A stretch of DNA of 64,000 nt from Ilyonectria destructans (lineage: Eukaryota > Ascomycota > Sordariomycetes > Hypocreales > Nectriaceae), in assembly GCA_020740775.1 (NCBI GenBank), contig JAHEWK010000002.1, positions 4,898,001 to 4,962,000 of the forward strand, read 5' to 3'. The translations under genes and the position numbers were made by a program. How positions within the stretch are numbered: the stretch's first letter is position 1; every line of letters begins with the position of its first letter. The notes below the pieces were generated by a model. It made no database searches and was not told where the DNA came from. It was given only the letters and a program-made list of their open reading frames with translations. Below, in pieces: positions 32,058 through 43,326 of this stretch.

Positions 32058-33120
32058 TAAGTAATATACAATTATATAGATGGGGACATTAAAACTTACC
32101 TTAATAACAACAGCAGACCAACTACTTCCATGAGTATCTTCTCCTTGGCTGGGAATGAGTCAATGTAGCAGTGCAATTCGATAGAGTGACCTTGCATTCT
32201 AGAGTACTTTTACTCCTTTCCCACCTTGAAAAAGCTTCCTGGCACCAAGGAAATTTTAACATGTATAGTGTGCAATGAGCTGGGAGTTGGAATAATATTC
32301 CGCCATTATGCCGTTAGGCCGACGTGGATCCTGGCCATGAGATACCTCAGGGCTACGTGGAAATTCAGCCGAGCCACACTGCGACGCCTTGATCTCCGCC
32401 TCGGGTCACTTGTCCGCTTAGAGATGAGAACGAGTGGCGTGGAATTGCCTTCATTGTCACGTAGAAGTGGGATTAGGACCGGTCGGCTCGGTAACAGGGC
32501 ACGCACTACGCAACTGTGCGGAGGTGCGGAGGTGCGGAGGTGCGGGGGTGCGCAAATACGCAAATGCGAAATAAATGCGCATTTCACATCGGGTCTTATT
32601 AATCCGGGTTTGGGATTTCAAATTACAATGCGCGGCCTACTTGAGCCTGATCTCTATTATTTATCCCTCGCCCCGTCCCTTGTTTCTCCCCTCCAACACT
32701 CTACCATTCATTATCACCATCACCAAGTCAACAAGTCGTCGATTTGTCATACTATACCATTTTTTGTCTCTCTATTTTGTGCGTCCAGCAGATGTCCGGT
32801 GACCAAGTCAGAATGGAGCCTCCCTTTTGCCAAGACTAGTTCTCCTCACACCAACCATGCATGCGGATGGACATTCCTCGCTGTTGCTACAAGTGCAACC
32901 AGTCCATCCTTGTATTGGAAAGATAACATTTACCGAGCTTGACTTGAATACAATACCGTCAAGCTCTGTTACTGCGGCACAAACACCCCCGACACAATTG
33001 GATGCTTCTGTAACACAACGCCACTATAGTTACGTAGAGGTAGTAACTGTGGTCATTATCGAATGCAGACATCACACAGCATTACCATACTACCCAGCAA
33101 CCCACACCCGCCCTTCCAAC
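32058..33120. other. Intergenic region with short tandem repeat
   Basis: No convincing gene. A longer frame on the plus strand between about 32226 and 32942 has no recognised domain and runs through the repeat at 32515-32558. The right end is the likely leader of the C2H2 gene. Confidence 0.45.
32515..32558. repeat. GGTGCGGA octamer tandem repeat
   Basis: Four to five tandem copies of an 8-bp unit (GTGCGGAG and variants), followed by a GCGCAAATACGCAAATGCG stretch with two further short repeats. A simple-sequence array between genes. Confidence 0.8.
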
Positions 33121-34382
33121 ATGGCCTACAATCAATGCCAGGATGAGCTGGACCCTTCTTTCTCCAGAAACAATCAAGGCCAAAAGAGTTTCTCGTTCGA
33201 CTTGAATGTTCTTGGCCCAACACTTTCACAACATCAACTTTGCCCATATACCTTTCAACAACAAAACCATGTCACGATTTGCGATATCCACTCAACGAAA
33301 GAAATATTGAACTCTTTTCCCACTGCCGGCGAGAAAATATTGACCCCCACTTGCAAGCGGCCTCAAACCAGCGATTCGCACTCAACAGAGCCTAAACATC
33401 TCGAGAAGCGTCAAAGACTTGATTGCAACACCAATGACACCAATGACACTCACACACTCACGCATTTTATCGCAGGGTGTGCAAATCAGAGAAGTGACGA
33501 AGCAGACGCAAGATATATCTGGACCATTAAATGACCCAGTAAGAAACAACAGACTGGAATTATTTCCCTGCCCGTTCTATCGGCGTAATCCGACCAAGTA
33601 CGGGATACTGAGATGTGTTGGCCGATGGAAAATCCACAGATTGAAGTAAGTGTTAAGGTAAAAAATTACGAAACAGGGCAAGGAAAAATGTTTATGATTG
33701 TACAGGGAGCACATCTTACGTCAGCATTACTCTTCGAAATACAGATGTATTCGCTGTTTTGATAAGTTCGATATCGAGGGAGACCTCTATACACATCAGC
33801 GCGCTAGTGTGCCTTGCTCAATAAAGCTCATCTAGCCAGACTCCACAACCATCGACCAGCTGCAGATGAACGAAGTTCGGAGAAGAAATCGGGGGAAGTC
33901 TGATCTTGATAAGTGGACCGAGATTTACAGGATTGTCTTCCGCCTGGACTCCTCTGCCGAGATTCCCTCGCCACGTTAGTGACAGAACCCCATGGATTGG
34001 ATTGAGACTCACAGAGGAAGACTGCGAAAACAATATACTGGACAATTTCAGGGCCTACGTGAATCGCCAAATGGAAACGAATACAGATGAGGGAACTAGG
34101 GTAGCGATGCCATATTTCCTGGCTCTTCTTGAATCTTTCAAGGAGTCTGTATCTGCCACTCAACCCATCGTTATGTCTGATCCACCCTCGCCCCCGGAAG
34201 ACCTATGCCACTTCGCGAACCTGGAACAAGAAGTAGGATTGGACGGATCAACCTTGAATCATCAGATGCGGAGCGAGGGAGGTGTTTCTGGATCGACTGA
34301 AGTGCTAATTCATAATAGCGATTTCGGCTGGTGTAATGAAAGTAGTTTGGATGCAATCGAAATGAACTTGCAGGATAAGTAA
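33121..34382 (+). pseudogene. C2H2-type zinc-finger protein gene interrupted by an in-frame TAG
   Basis: Best model: exons 33121-33476, 33553-33645, 33706-33974 and 34015-34382. The N-terminal 118 residues are polar and basic (HLEKRQRLD). Exons 2-3 encode the paired finger block of a fungal family of unknown function: FPCPFYRRNPTKYG..CVG..KIHRLKEHILRQH, then CIRCFDKFDIEGDLYTHQRASVPC. Immediately after, at 33833-33835, TAG stops the frame. The conserved downstream part continues in the same frame: KWTEIYRIVFRLDSSAEIPSP, then EDCENNILDNFRAYV. Length is divisible by three across all exons (361 codons plus the stop), so only the TAG breaks it. It could yield a 192-aa truncated protein. The last intron is only 40 bp, which weakens that junction. 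Zinc or nucleic-acid binding is inferred. Confidence 0.5.
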
Positions 34383-35144
34383 GGTATAAGTTGTGGACTC
34401 TTCAAACTTCTGTTGGATTTGTTATTGAGACTCTGGACTAGGGTAAGGTCGAAGATGAAGAACTAATGGATAAATTGGCTACACTTTCGCATCGAACTCA
34501 CAATTTCTTATTTCTTTTATTGACTAGATATTTTGACAAAGATTGGGTATCTCGTTCGATAATTTAATCCGTCGTACTTTTATTGATATTCATACATGCT
34601 TTCATCTCTCTAAAGCTATCTTGTATAACGCCTCTGACTGTAGCAGACACGATGCCTGAGTGGAATGTTCATGCCTTAGCATTGGTGAGCCACAGCCTGC
34701 TCAGCCACGATTAACTCGATCCTGGTAGTCATGTCCTTTGGGTGGTCTGCGGGTGATATTGATGCGGCGGCATCGCTCGTGTATCGCTTAATCCAGGCGC
34801 CGGATAGCTGCGATGGGGCTGCAGGTGACTACCGCGAGGCTTTATCCTTTCTTCGAGATTGGGTCGATGCGGCTCCTGGCCACACGTTCCCTTTGTAGTA
34901 AAATAAAGCTCTCTCAGTCTCTCTAACGTATGCGCTTATTGGGCTATTCGTAGAGTTACGGCATAGGATGTGTGATAAGAAATTAATTGATCACCTGCCT
35001 TTTACGGGAAGTCTTTTCGGAAATGATTTTCTCCGCTCCGTTCACGGGTCTCCTTATCACTGCAGCATCCATTTTCATGTCGAAATATGAACCTTTTCCC
35101 CTCTTTACCTACTCGAAACACCTCAGCTCACACCAGAAGCAACA
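34383..35144. other. Intergenic region
   Basis: AT-rich 3' flank of the C2H2 gene and promoter of the GFA-domain gene. No gene or RNA recognised. Confidence 0.5.
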
Positions 35145-36155
35145 ATGGCCGCACAGAACACGCCATATCATGGCAACTGCCACTGCGGTCGTTATCGCTT
35201 TGAGCTTAACGTTCCAGATATCAAAGAAGCAATTGCATGTACATGTAGCCTTTGTACAAAGAAAGGTTACCTCTGGCTTATACCTCCGCCTGACGCCTTC
35301 AAAGTGATCAGGGACGACGGTCAGCTTACTGAATACCGATCTAGTACAGTGCAGGATAAGGTAGTGGCTGGGTCTCACAGTTGCTTCATTGTAGACTGCT
35401 AATACCCATAATTTAGTTCTGTAATTACTGCGGTACGGGCGTGGTTGGTGAACATCTCGTTGGACCGTTGCGCGGCCAGTTCGCCGTCAACGTACGAGCT
35501 ATTCAGGAAATCAACCCATTCCAACTAGAGTAGGAATCTCATACGTCCCGTATATTTTCCATCACAATATAGAGACCTAACTAATCATTGCAAAGATCGG
35601 CGATCAATATAGTCGAAACAGATGATAACGAAAAGGCCTGGTCTATCTCGACACCATCAGAGCCGCGCCCATCGCATGTCGGCTCATGCCATTGCCAGAA
35701 AGTCCAAGTCGAGTTGATGGTTCCAATTTCGGAACTTGAGATAAAGGAGGATAACTGTAGCTCATGTGTACGAGTATGTTGCCCAAACCCCCCAACTGCT
35801 ATTGCCCTCGCCTGCTCAACTCCAACAGACAGCATACATCGGAGTCTACCCCAGCAAAGACCAGGTCAAAATCCACGGAAGAGAGCATACATTTGAGTAT
35901 CGATACGGAAGTGGGTTCAGCGGCAGTACGTATTGCTCGACTTGCGGAGTTCACGTGTTCAGCAATGTTTACGGCCCTCCTTTGTCCGTTTTCGACAAGG
36001 TACCTCCGGAGAGGCGAGAATACGTGATGTCGGTTTATCGAGAAAATATGAATATGCAGCCTTTGAATGTCAGAGCTCTCAACGCCGTTGACTTGGGATC
36101 CCTTCAGATTAAAAGGACAGATGAAGGGACAGAGGGCTACGAGCTCGGCTCGTAG
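35145..36155 (+). CDS. Protein with two tandem GFA/CENP-V-type zinc domains
   Basis: Four exons, 35145-35360, 35417-35529, 35596-35773 and 35829-36155, product 277 aa. The GFA fold uses Cys pairs to hold zinc. Domain one (residues about 8-110) has CHCGRYRFEL, CTCSLCTK and FCNYCGTGVV. Domain two (about 128-250) has CHCQKVQVEL, CSSCVR and YCSTCGVHVFS. Family members include glutathione-dependent formaldehyde-activating enzymes, many of which are probably just S-(hydroxymethyl)glutathione-binding or unrelated zinc proteins, so the reaction is not assigned. Both domains keep the expected Cys pattern, so a duplication within one gene rather than a fusion of unlike domains is likely. The start ATG follows an AACA context. 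Introns are 55-66 bp with consistent phases. Confidence 0.8.
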
Positions 36156-36581
36156 TATTTGAATCAACTTGGGGAAGTGTGTTAGCTTCACATTGGACCT
36201 TTCAAAACTATAGTGAATGTAGCCTTAGCGCTCATGATCTCCTGCAGGATTTCAAGGACCCTGCTGCAAGCAATACACTCCACACATTGATGCCTCGGCT
36301 TACGCCGTTCTGAAGACGATACGACCCCTACAGCCGGTCCAGAAGCTCGTAATGGAACTCGAGAGTCTCTAAAAGAAGTGTATGTCGCCAAGCTTAATTA
36401 TAATGTCTCCCATTAATCATCGCAGGTACTATCTCGTATTTCTGTACCTGGGCCATTTCTTGAAGAACTTATTGTGAGTACAATACATTATTGTATTCTG
36501 CCATTTAGTTGACAATCTTCAACAAGCATCGTTCTTTCACGCCTGGTAAAGCCATCCTATACTTTAACGCCATTGTTGTTA
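36156..36581. other. Unresolved 5' region of the ULD gene
   Basis: Short coding-like pieces occur here on the plus strand, for example QKLVMELESL at about 36339-36371 and VPGPFLEELI at about 36446-36471. They resemble the N-terminal helices of fungal ubiquitin-like-domain proteins but are separated by stops. I could not join them to the downstream exons with normal introns. This may be a decayed or badly diverged 5' half. Confidence 0.35.
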
Positions 36582-37669
36582 GCCAAGTACAACATATCAT
36601 TTCTTGACGCAATTGGAAGGCCACCTCGGATCCTTGCGTATGAGTATTTCCGTTACTTTGAGGTATGAGCTTGTCTGTTTCTCAGACGGAAGCTGACATA
36701 TTGCACAAAGGTTTTAAGGGCATTCATACGGAATGAATTCAAGGATCTTCCAGGGTCTGTATTAATTGATCGAGACAAGTACTTGATTATGAGCTCATCT
36801 CATAACCGAGTGTTAAATGAGCGCAACTGGAATGACCAGGTTCTCCCCGGCACAACAGTTAAAATGTCTATGCTTGTAGAGAGGCGCATTGAGTCCTCTT
36901 CAAACCCGAGGGATCAGCAATGCCCGGAAAGCAGCTGCTCCGGCTCATGGACAGAGTTATCGGCTCAGTCATGGGCGACTTGGTATGTCTCGGGGAACGT
37001 TTGAGAGCTCACATTCTGACTTGGAATGATAGTCCTGTGTGTCAAACAGAGGTGTTGACTTCTACGATCGAGTCCTCTGATCTTGACGAAGTCCCTGTCC
37101 GGGATATCGACACTCGTCCGGTCTCCGCAAATGAGGTTGTAGCAAAATGGATTGAGGATATTCTCTCCCAGGACAGACCAACCCAGGGTCCACCCAATAT
37201 TGAAGACAATATCGCTATATTCAAGAGAATCGTGCAGCGGTTGGTCTCGCAGCCAAAATCTCCTCCGTCCATTAGAACCTCTACTCTTAACCCTAGAGTC
37301 CCCCCGGTTCAAGGTCCTCGCGCTCATTCCGTGGGCCAACTTCCCAGTGTATATCCTCTTCCTCGAAGCAATGTTTTTTATAACCCTGATTGTAGCTCTT
37401 ACCCTCAAATTGAGAACAATTTCCTTTATAACCCTACTGGGGTCTATGATTATGTCCTTAACTTTGGAGAGGATCCAGTGGATAAAAGTACGAGTGACTC
37501 GTGGTCCACCGTTGCCACCATTGGACGGTCATCTGATCAAAGGAGACTCAGAAGGGAACTGAGGAAATTACAGGAAGAGGTATCGCGTGATTCGCGTCTT
37601 CACGAGAGAGCGTTCGGAGGAGCGGACCAACGACTAGATTCTCCCCGGGCAGGAGATTTGGGATATTAA
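36582..37669 (+). CDS. Fungal ubiquitin-like (ULD) domain protein, 5' end unresolved
   Basis: Exons supported by frame: 36582-36662 (true start further left), 36711-36982 and 37033-37669, together 330 codons. The first two encode an apparent fungal-type ubiquitin-like domain: ISFLDAIGRPPRILAYEYFRYFE, VLRAFIRNEFKDLPGSVLI, LNERNWNDQVLPGTTVKMSMLVE, matching the usual order DAIGR..W..F...I...F.G...I..G.Y..W...V.PG..V.MSM. The last exon is Pro/Ser-rich and probably disordered, ending in a short basic coiled-coil-like helix (RRLRRELRKLQEEVSRD). No function is assigned. Because upstream pieces are interrupted, this may be a pseudogene or a gene with an unusual 5' structure. Confidence 0.5.
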
Positions 37670-38594
37670 ACTGGAGCCGCAACAAGCATGGCAGAGCTTG
37701 TGTTTCAGGTAGAACCAGAGATGAAGTGATCCTTCTCCTTGATTGACAAGTTCATGGGGGAATTCGACTAAGGATATCACACCCTCCAGTAAGATTACAA
37801 CTCTTCCTAATAAATTCCGCAGCGTATTAAGATCATTACATCACTTCGATTCTATCCAAATAACCCGTCCGGAGCTATGATGGGTGGCGCTGGAGGCCTG
37901 ATTCTCATATTGTCTGGCATGTCGAAATGGTTTAAACCTTGATACGTCTAGCTCTCTTGGCCCTTCGCATCGCGGCAATTCAAGAATAATCTCGGAGTCG
38001 CGGACATGTTGTACGTCGTCATAGCCATGTGGATATGACCAGGCGGTCAGTTATGCCAGATCAAGGCGAGGAGCTGAATCTTTTGTCCCCAATGGGGCCA
38101 ACAGAAGCCTGTGAGAGACTTGAGAGGAGACGATATTGTGACGGTTGCATGGTTTCTCACATTACTCTCCATCCGTAAATGTCGTCCGGGGTATCGTGTT
38201 CGTATTCTGGGTATCTATTTAAACGCTCCTTATTCTACATCGACGCCGCGTCCATCCCCGGACATGCTTCGTGGGTCTGATGCTAGCTTCACCATCAATG
38301 CAAAGAACTGCAGGTAAAAGGATGCGCTCATCTTGGGATGCGCATCTGGAGCGTCTTTCTCGACCTTTCTAATTTTGCGAGCATTGCTTTCCTCAAACTT
38401 ATCGCTAGGATCAGCAGTTGAACCCCAAGCGTCGAGATCTGTCACAATCTCGAGGGATTGGTTCCATACCTGATGGGACTGGCTGTCTGTGGAAGCAGAC
38501 AAGTCTTGATTGCTGCATCTCTGCGCGCGAATCTGGACATGGATTGTGACGTGAGGACCCGACTTGTGGCAGTGTTTTCTGCATGACTAGGGCT
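37670..38594. other. Intergenic region
   Basis: No gene recognised. It lies between the ULD gene (plus) and the 3' end of the DUF7053-type gene (minus). Confidence 0.5.
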
Positions 38595-39167
38595 TCACTG
38601 GTGGATGAGAGTCCCGTTAAAGTAGCCCTTGAATGCCTCGTCCACGATCTTTTGGGATATCTCATGGTGGATTTTATCAATGACTTTGGCGGTAAAGGGC
38701 ATCATCATGGTATTGGCATCGGTGAGAACCTCCTCGCAGAGGTCCCATTCTTCTCCCACTTCGGTCGCTGAGCTAGAGGTGGTGCTTTCCGAGTGGGCGG
38801 GCGATCCGGCGTACCGGCGACGAACGGTCCATCGCGCCCAGACGATGGTGCCGATGGGGGTATCGGCACGAGAGCGGATGCCATCGGGGAACGACTGGAA
38901 GACGACGGGCCATCGGGCTTCTCTGGAGATGCCCGGGAGCAGGCGCGTGACTTCGTGGATCTGGAACGTGCGGACGGTGTTGTCCATGGGACCAAAGAAG
39001 GGATCATTGGCGATGGAGTTGGGGTCGGAGGGAACCTCGGTGAAGTCGGCAACATGGCTGTTGTACTGTAGAGTCGGAGCGTAGGTCTGGAAAAATGCGA
39101 CGACGACGTGCGGTGGGAGGGTTGCGGGGATGGGGATGCAGACGAGAGTACGGTGCTGCGACCGCAT
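38595..39167 (-). CDS. DUF7053-type protein of unknown function
   Basis: A single-exon protein of 190 aa. The order PPHVVVAFFQTYAPTL, DPFFGPMDNTVRTFQIHEVTRLLPGISREARWPVVFQSFPDGIRSRADTPIG, then a central strand region and a C-terminal helix (VIDKIHHEISQKIVDEAFKGY) fits the fungal family I know as DUF7053, whose fold suggests a START-like ligand-binding barrel. There is no signal peptide or membrane segment. Biochemical role unknown. The ATG at 39167 gives a slightly short but complete N-terminus. Neighbouring sequence gives no operon-like clue. Confidence 0.65.
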   Translation of the reverse strand: MRSQHRTLVCIPIPATLPPHVVVAFFQTYAPTLQYNSHVADFTEVPSDPNSIANDPFFGPMDNTVRTFQIHEVTRLLPGISREARWPVVFQSFPDGIRSRADTPIGTIVWARWTVRRRYAGSPAHSESTTSSSATEVGEEWDLCEEVLTDANTMMMPFTAKVIDKIHHEISQKIVDEAFKGYFNGTLIHQ

Positions 39168-41260
39168 TGCGGCCTCGGATGCGGATGCGACGAAGACTTG
39201 GTGTGTGTGCGAGTTTGAGCGCGAGTGCCCAGATATGTAACAGCCTTATCCGTACAGGCAGAAGCCGTAGCATGCGTCCATGAGGACAACTGGCGCGGCG
39301 CGTGTGGGAGTTGTCGCGAGTTGCAAGTTCGCGATTGAGAGGGACCAAGACGCCGAGACGCCGAGGCTTCAGGTAGCACCAACACTGTCTCCACCCCACG
39401 TGAACGACGACCCGCAGCGGCGGAGGACCCAATGTGGAAGGGATGCTGGCTCGGTTAAGTGCGTATGACGAGATGCTCCAGCGCGAGAGATACCAGAGAA
39501 CAGAAGAGGATGGGATGCGCAGAGAGGATGAGGGGAGATCAGCCGACTAGACCAGTTTTGGAGCCAAGTCTCACCTCACGTGGCTGACTGCCGGTCTTTG
39601 GTCTTTGGCTGTGTCGTAGTCGGACCGGTAGACTCGGTAGTATCTCACTCGTTCTGCACTCCACCATGTAAGCTAAGCGTGCATTGGCAGACGCCTCGAG
39701 ACGTGAGAACGGGCGAGACTCTTCAGATCGCCGATGATTACGAAATGGTCCATTATTAGCGTTTGAAGGCGCAGTCTCGGATTTAATACTGGCTGGATCC
39801 GGTGCTCCGGTCGATCCTGAATTCTCCGGCGCGGACGCTTCCGGGAGCAGTGGAGATGCTCCTTTACCATCCCCGGATGCTAAAATTCATCGTGTATTAT
39901 ACCTGCCCAGTCTGGTTACTGCCCTTTGTTCATTCGGCGCCGAGGATTCCTAGGACATGAGCATGTGCAAGCATGAACAAAATGAAATTAGTGCTGGTTT
40001 GCGCCGGGTCCTTCCGGGCGCCACCGGCCGAGTATCGGCCGTTCTAGAAAACATCGAGCTAAGCCGACTTTAATCATATCGAGGCATTGACGGGTGCTGC
40101 CGTATGTACCAACTGCCAAGGTACACCATTGATAGGCCGAGGCTGCAGTGCATACGCGGATACGAGGCCAAGCCGGCAGTTCTCTAGTTCTCTCTGTTGA
40201 GGAGAGAGTCGACGTCAGGGGGACGTCAGCTTGCACCGTCGGTCGGGACATATACCACTTGGAATATGCGTTCTGTCGTTGAAGTCACATATTAATATTC
40301 ATCGGACACATGCGGCAGACTGCAGTCGCATATGTGAGGAGTATGATCATTGGTTATTCGTTCAACTACCTATCATCTTTCGTCTCCTTGGTGCCATGCA
40401 ACGGACTACACTGAGACTATGAGTATATCTTTTTGCACTGAACCAACAAGACTTACCTGGTCTAGAGAAGAGCATGAAAGCATACCGCCATTCATGCACC
40501 GGAATAAATGCATTCCCTAGTAGACTAGCAGTTGCAACGCATATATTAATACTACTGGGCTTGTATAGAGGGAAGGTTGAGGTAGTGAAACGTATCGAAT
40601 TCGTTGGAGACTTTGATGGACTTAGACAGCTAACACAGTTGCTATTGCCAACGAGAGAAATGGATCGTTATATCGTAGTTACGCCGACAGAAAGGTCATT
40701 ATTCACAGGCAGCAAAGTTACGTTCTATGGTTAACAAGATCGGAGACAGAGTGATTGAATTAAAAACTTGGTCAAGGTAAATGTATAACAACCTTGCTGT
40801 ACGAGCTACTGTATCTTCTGGTACTAGTTGTAGTGTGAAATGTGTGCCCATATTGTTTGTAACCACTGTATGGCTTAAATCTATCTGATGATATTGAGTA
40901 GAGCTAAAGGTTTTTTAAAGATGTAAATGTCATAGGTCCGCGACTCAAAACCTCGTATAAAACCCGAGTCAATCTGACAGGGCCGAGTCAATGAGGCAAT
41001 GAGGCAGTGCCAGTTAGGCAACGAGAAACGTGACCAACTTGGAGCGCATGATTCATCAGACCCACAGGACTAACCGATAACGTGTCAGGCCACCTGGCAT
41101 CCTCAATATTCCTAGAGCTATTCAATCACCCCTCTCCATTCATCAAGATCGAAGGATACGTCAAGAGAATTGACCTAGCTTCACTTCTCGCAGACTGTTT
41201 CCAACAGCATCACATACTCTACCCTCATTGAAGCCACGCCAGCGTTCAACAACTGCAATT
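39168..41260. other. Intergenic region
   Basis: About 2.1 kb without a recognisable gene on either strand. GC-rich near 39100-39500 (promoter of the DUF7053-type gene), AT-rich near 40250-40950. No strong repeat. Confidence 0.5.
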
Positions 41261-42003
41261 ATGGACTTGCGGTCAATTGACAACGTAGAAAACAAACGGC
41301 GCATGCAAGAAGGCGAAATGTACTATGCATTCACCGATGACCTGATCCGCGATCGACAGCGGTGTTCTAAAGCGATGAAGAAATTCAATGCGGCCGATGA
41401 TGCGGATCGGCGAAGTCTTCTCGAGATGTGGAAGGAGTAAATATCTCATTGCCAAATGGCATTTCTCAATGGCTAACTCTTGATCAAGCATCAATAATGA
41501 CACCACTGCTCTTCCCCCGCCTGCTGCAACCCCAGAAGAGGATGAAGATGCACTCCAGAACTGGCCGTGGATTGAAAGTCCCATACGAATGGATTATGGA
41601 TACAATCTGAAGTAAGTCCGCACCACTATGGGCCTCTGAGCGGGAATCTAACGTTATCAGGATCGGCGAAGGCGCGTTTATCAACTTCAACAGCACCTGG
41701 ATCGATACATGCCTCATCACAATCGGTGCCCGCACACTCGTCGGACCAAACTGCTCATTCTACAGCGGAATTCACCCTCTGGATCCGGAAGTTCGGAATG
41801 GCCTTCGAGGGCCAGAAAGCGGAAAGCCGATTACAGTCGGTGAGGACTGTTGGTTTGGTGGAAACTGCATTGTGCTGCCGGGTGTGACTATCGGACGGGG
41901 CGTGACCGTTGGGGCGGGAAGCGTTGTGACCAAGGACGTTCCTGACCGTGTTGTCGTTGCTGGTAATCCGGCGCGAGTGATTCGAAAGTTGGACGAGAAG
42001 TAA
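41261..42003 (+). CDS. Maltose/galactoside (NodL-type) O-acetyltransferase, left-handed beta-helix
   Basis: Three exons, 41261-41436, 41489-41611 and 41661-42003, product 213 aa. The N-terminal segment NKRRMQEGEMYYAFTDDLIRDRQRCSKAMKKFN is the helical cap found in bacterial and fungal maltose acetyltransferases. The C-terminal half has hexapeptide repeats typical of acetyl-CoA-dependent transferases: FINFNSTWIDTCLITIGARTLVGPNCSFY, GIHPLDPEVR with the catalytic His, PITVGEDCWFGGNCIVLPGVTIGRGVTVGAGSVVTKDVPD, and AGNPARVIRKL at the end. It transfers acetyl from acetyl-CoA to a sugar hydroxyl; the physiological acceptor is unknown. The family is common in fungi, probably after old transfer from bacteria. 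Intron phases agree and the gene looks intact. Confidence 0.9.
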
Positions 42004-43326
42004 TGAGTGTGTTAGTTGTTGATGTGTGGCTACGAATTTCTGGAAGATACTCAGTTTCTTTGATTTACTCAACACCATCAGATAGATTCTTAGAAGGTGT
42101 TATCTATGAAATACGCTACGTCTGCCGATGTCTTTAAAACACCTAGTTCTATTGGAGGTTGAAATCGGTTGTTTATCCATTTAGGCTAACAGAGAGAGCA
42201 TCCGAGGTTCCCAGCCACCACATTCGCAAAGCGGTCCCGGCGCGACACTTGACTTCACCGCTCCTCTCTTCTCCTTGCTGCGACATACATTTATGAGGGA
42301 TATCTTTATTTGAAACCTCTAGGCAAACCCAATAAATTTAGAATGCCTTAATCACTCGCAATTTGGGGGCGAAATCTGTGATTGGCTTACAGATGCAGGA
42401 AAAAACCTTGGTTAAAAGGAAACTGCCAGCCCTGAGCCCTCGGCTCGTACGGAGCAAATATGAAAATGATTCGATAAAGTGTGGCTGTAGATCTCAGCTT
42501 ATGAGAGATATCAGATGATGGAAGCGAGTCAACTGTGAGAAATGGAGCTGACACCCAAGCAATGAATAAGTAATCGTCTTCTTGTGACAACGGACATAAT
42601 TAGAAGTAGGCGTCAAGTCACAGGGATTCGGGCTCCCCAAGGCATTTTAAACTCTCTACCTTTTCTGCGCATCATGATTTGCTGCCTCGGACTAAGTTGT
42701 CTGCACGTCAGACGCATCCTCGTATCCTGCAAAATCCGAGCAAAAACAACCAAGGGACAGCACAGCCCGGTAGGATTGAAATCCTGCGCCTCTTCCGGCT
42801 TCAGGCTCAGAATCAGCACCGCCAGGCCCCTCGGCGTCCCTCATTCGGCCCCGGAGTGCGGACCTAAAATGTGGCTAGCCAAAGTGCGAGCATGGGTGAT
42901 CCTGTAAATTATATTGATTCATCGCCCCCAGGAAGCACAAACACGGGCCACACATCGGGAACTCGCTGGGGTGATGCCATGCTGAGGGTAGTCTCTCACG
43001 GTTATTTCGACAAACTCAACCGTGTCCCCCGCATTAGTGAATGTTGGTCCGCGGTAGGAGGCGCGAAGGAAGTGATCATGCTGCGCTGGCCTCAGGGATC
43101 TGGCTCCCACCGCCAGGGCCAGAGGCTTATCGGCATTTGAGTAAATATGCCTCTTGGGGGCTGAATTTATATTGCAACAACGACGCGATGGATGATTACC
43201 AGGCCCTTTTCAGAGTAGTCTGTTTTGTAGATTTAATCAAGAGAACTCTTATAGAGGTAATGTTTGTCTCTCAAGTCCAAACTGCAAACATTCCACTCGT
43301 TTTCCACTCGTTTTCAAGTCAACAAG
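42004..43326. other. Intergenic region, promoter of the subtilisin-like gene
   Basis: No gene recognised. The last 60 bp reads as a leader before the ATG at 43327 and includes a TTTTCCACTCG tandem duplication at about 43291-43312. Confidence 0.5.

Noticed and set aside
32226..32942. 238-codon plus-strand frame before the C2H2 gene
   Set aside because: It passes through the octamer repeat and has no domain, good start or splice logic.
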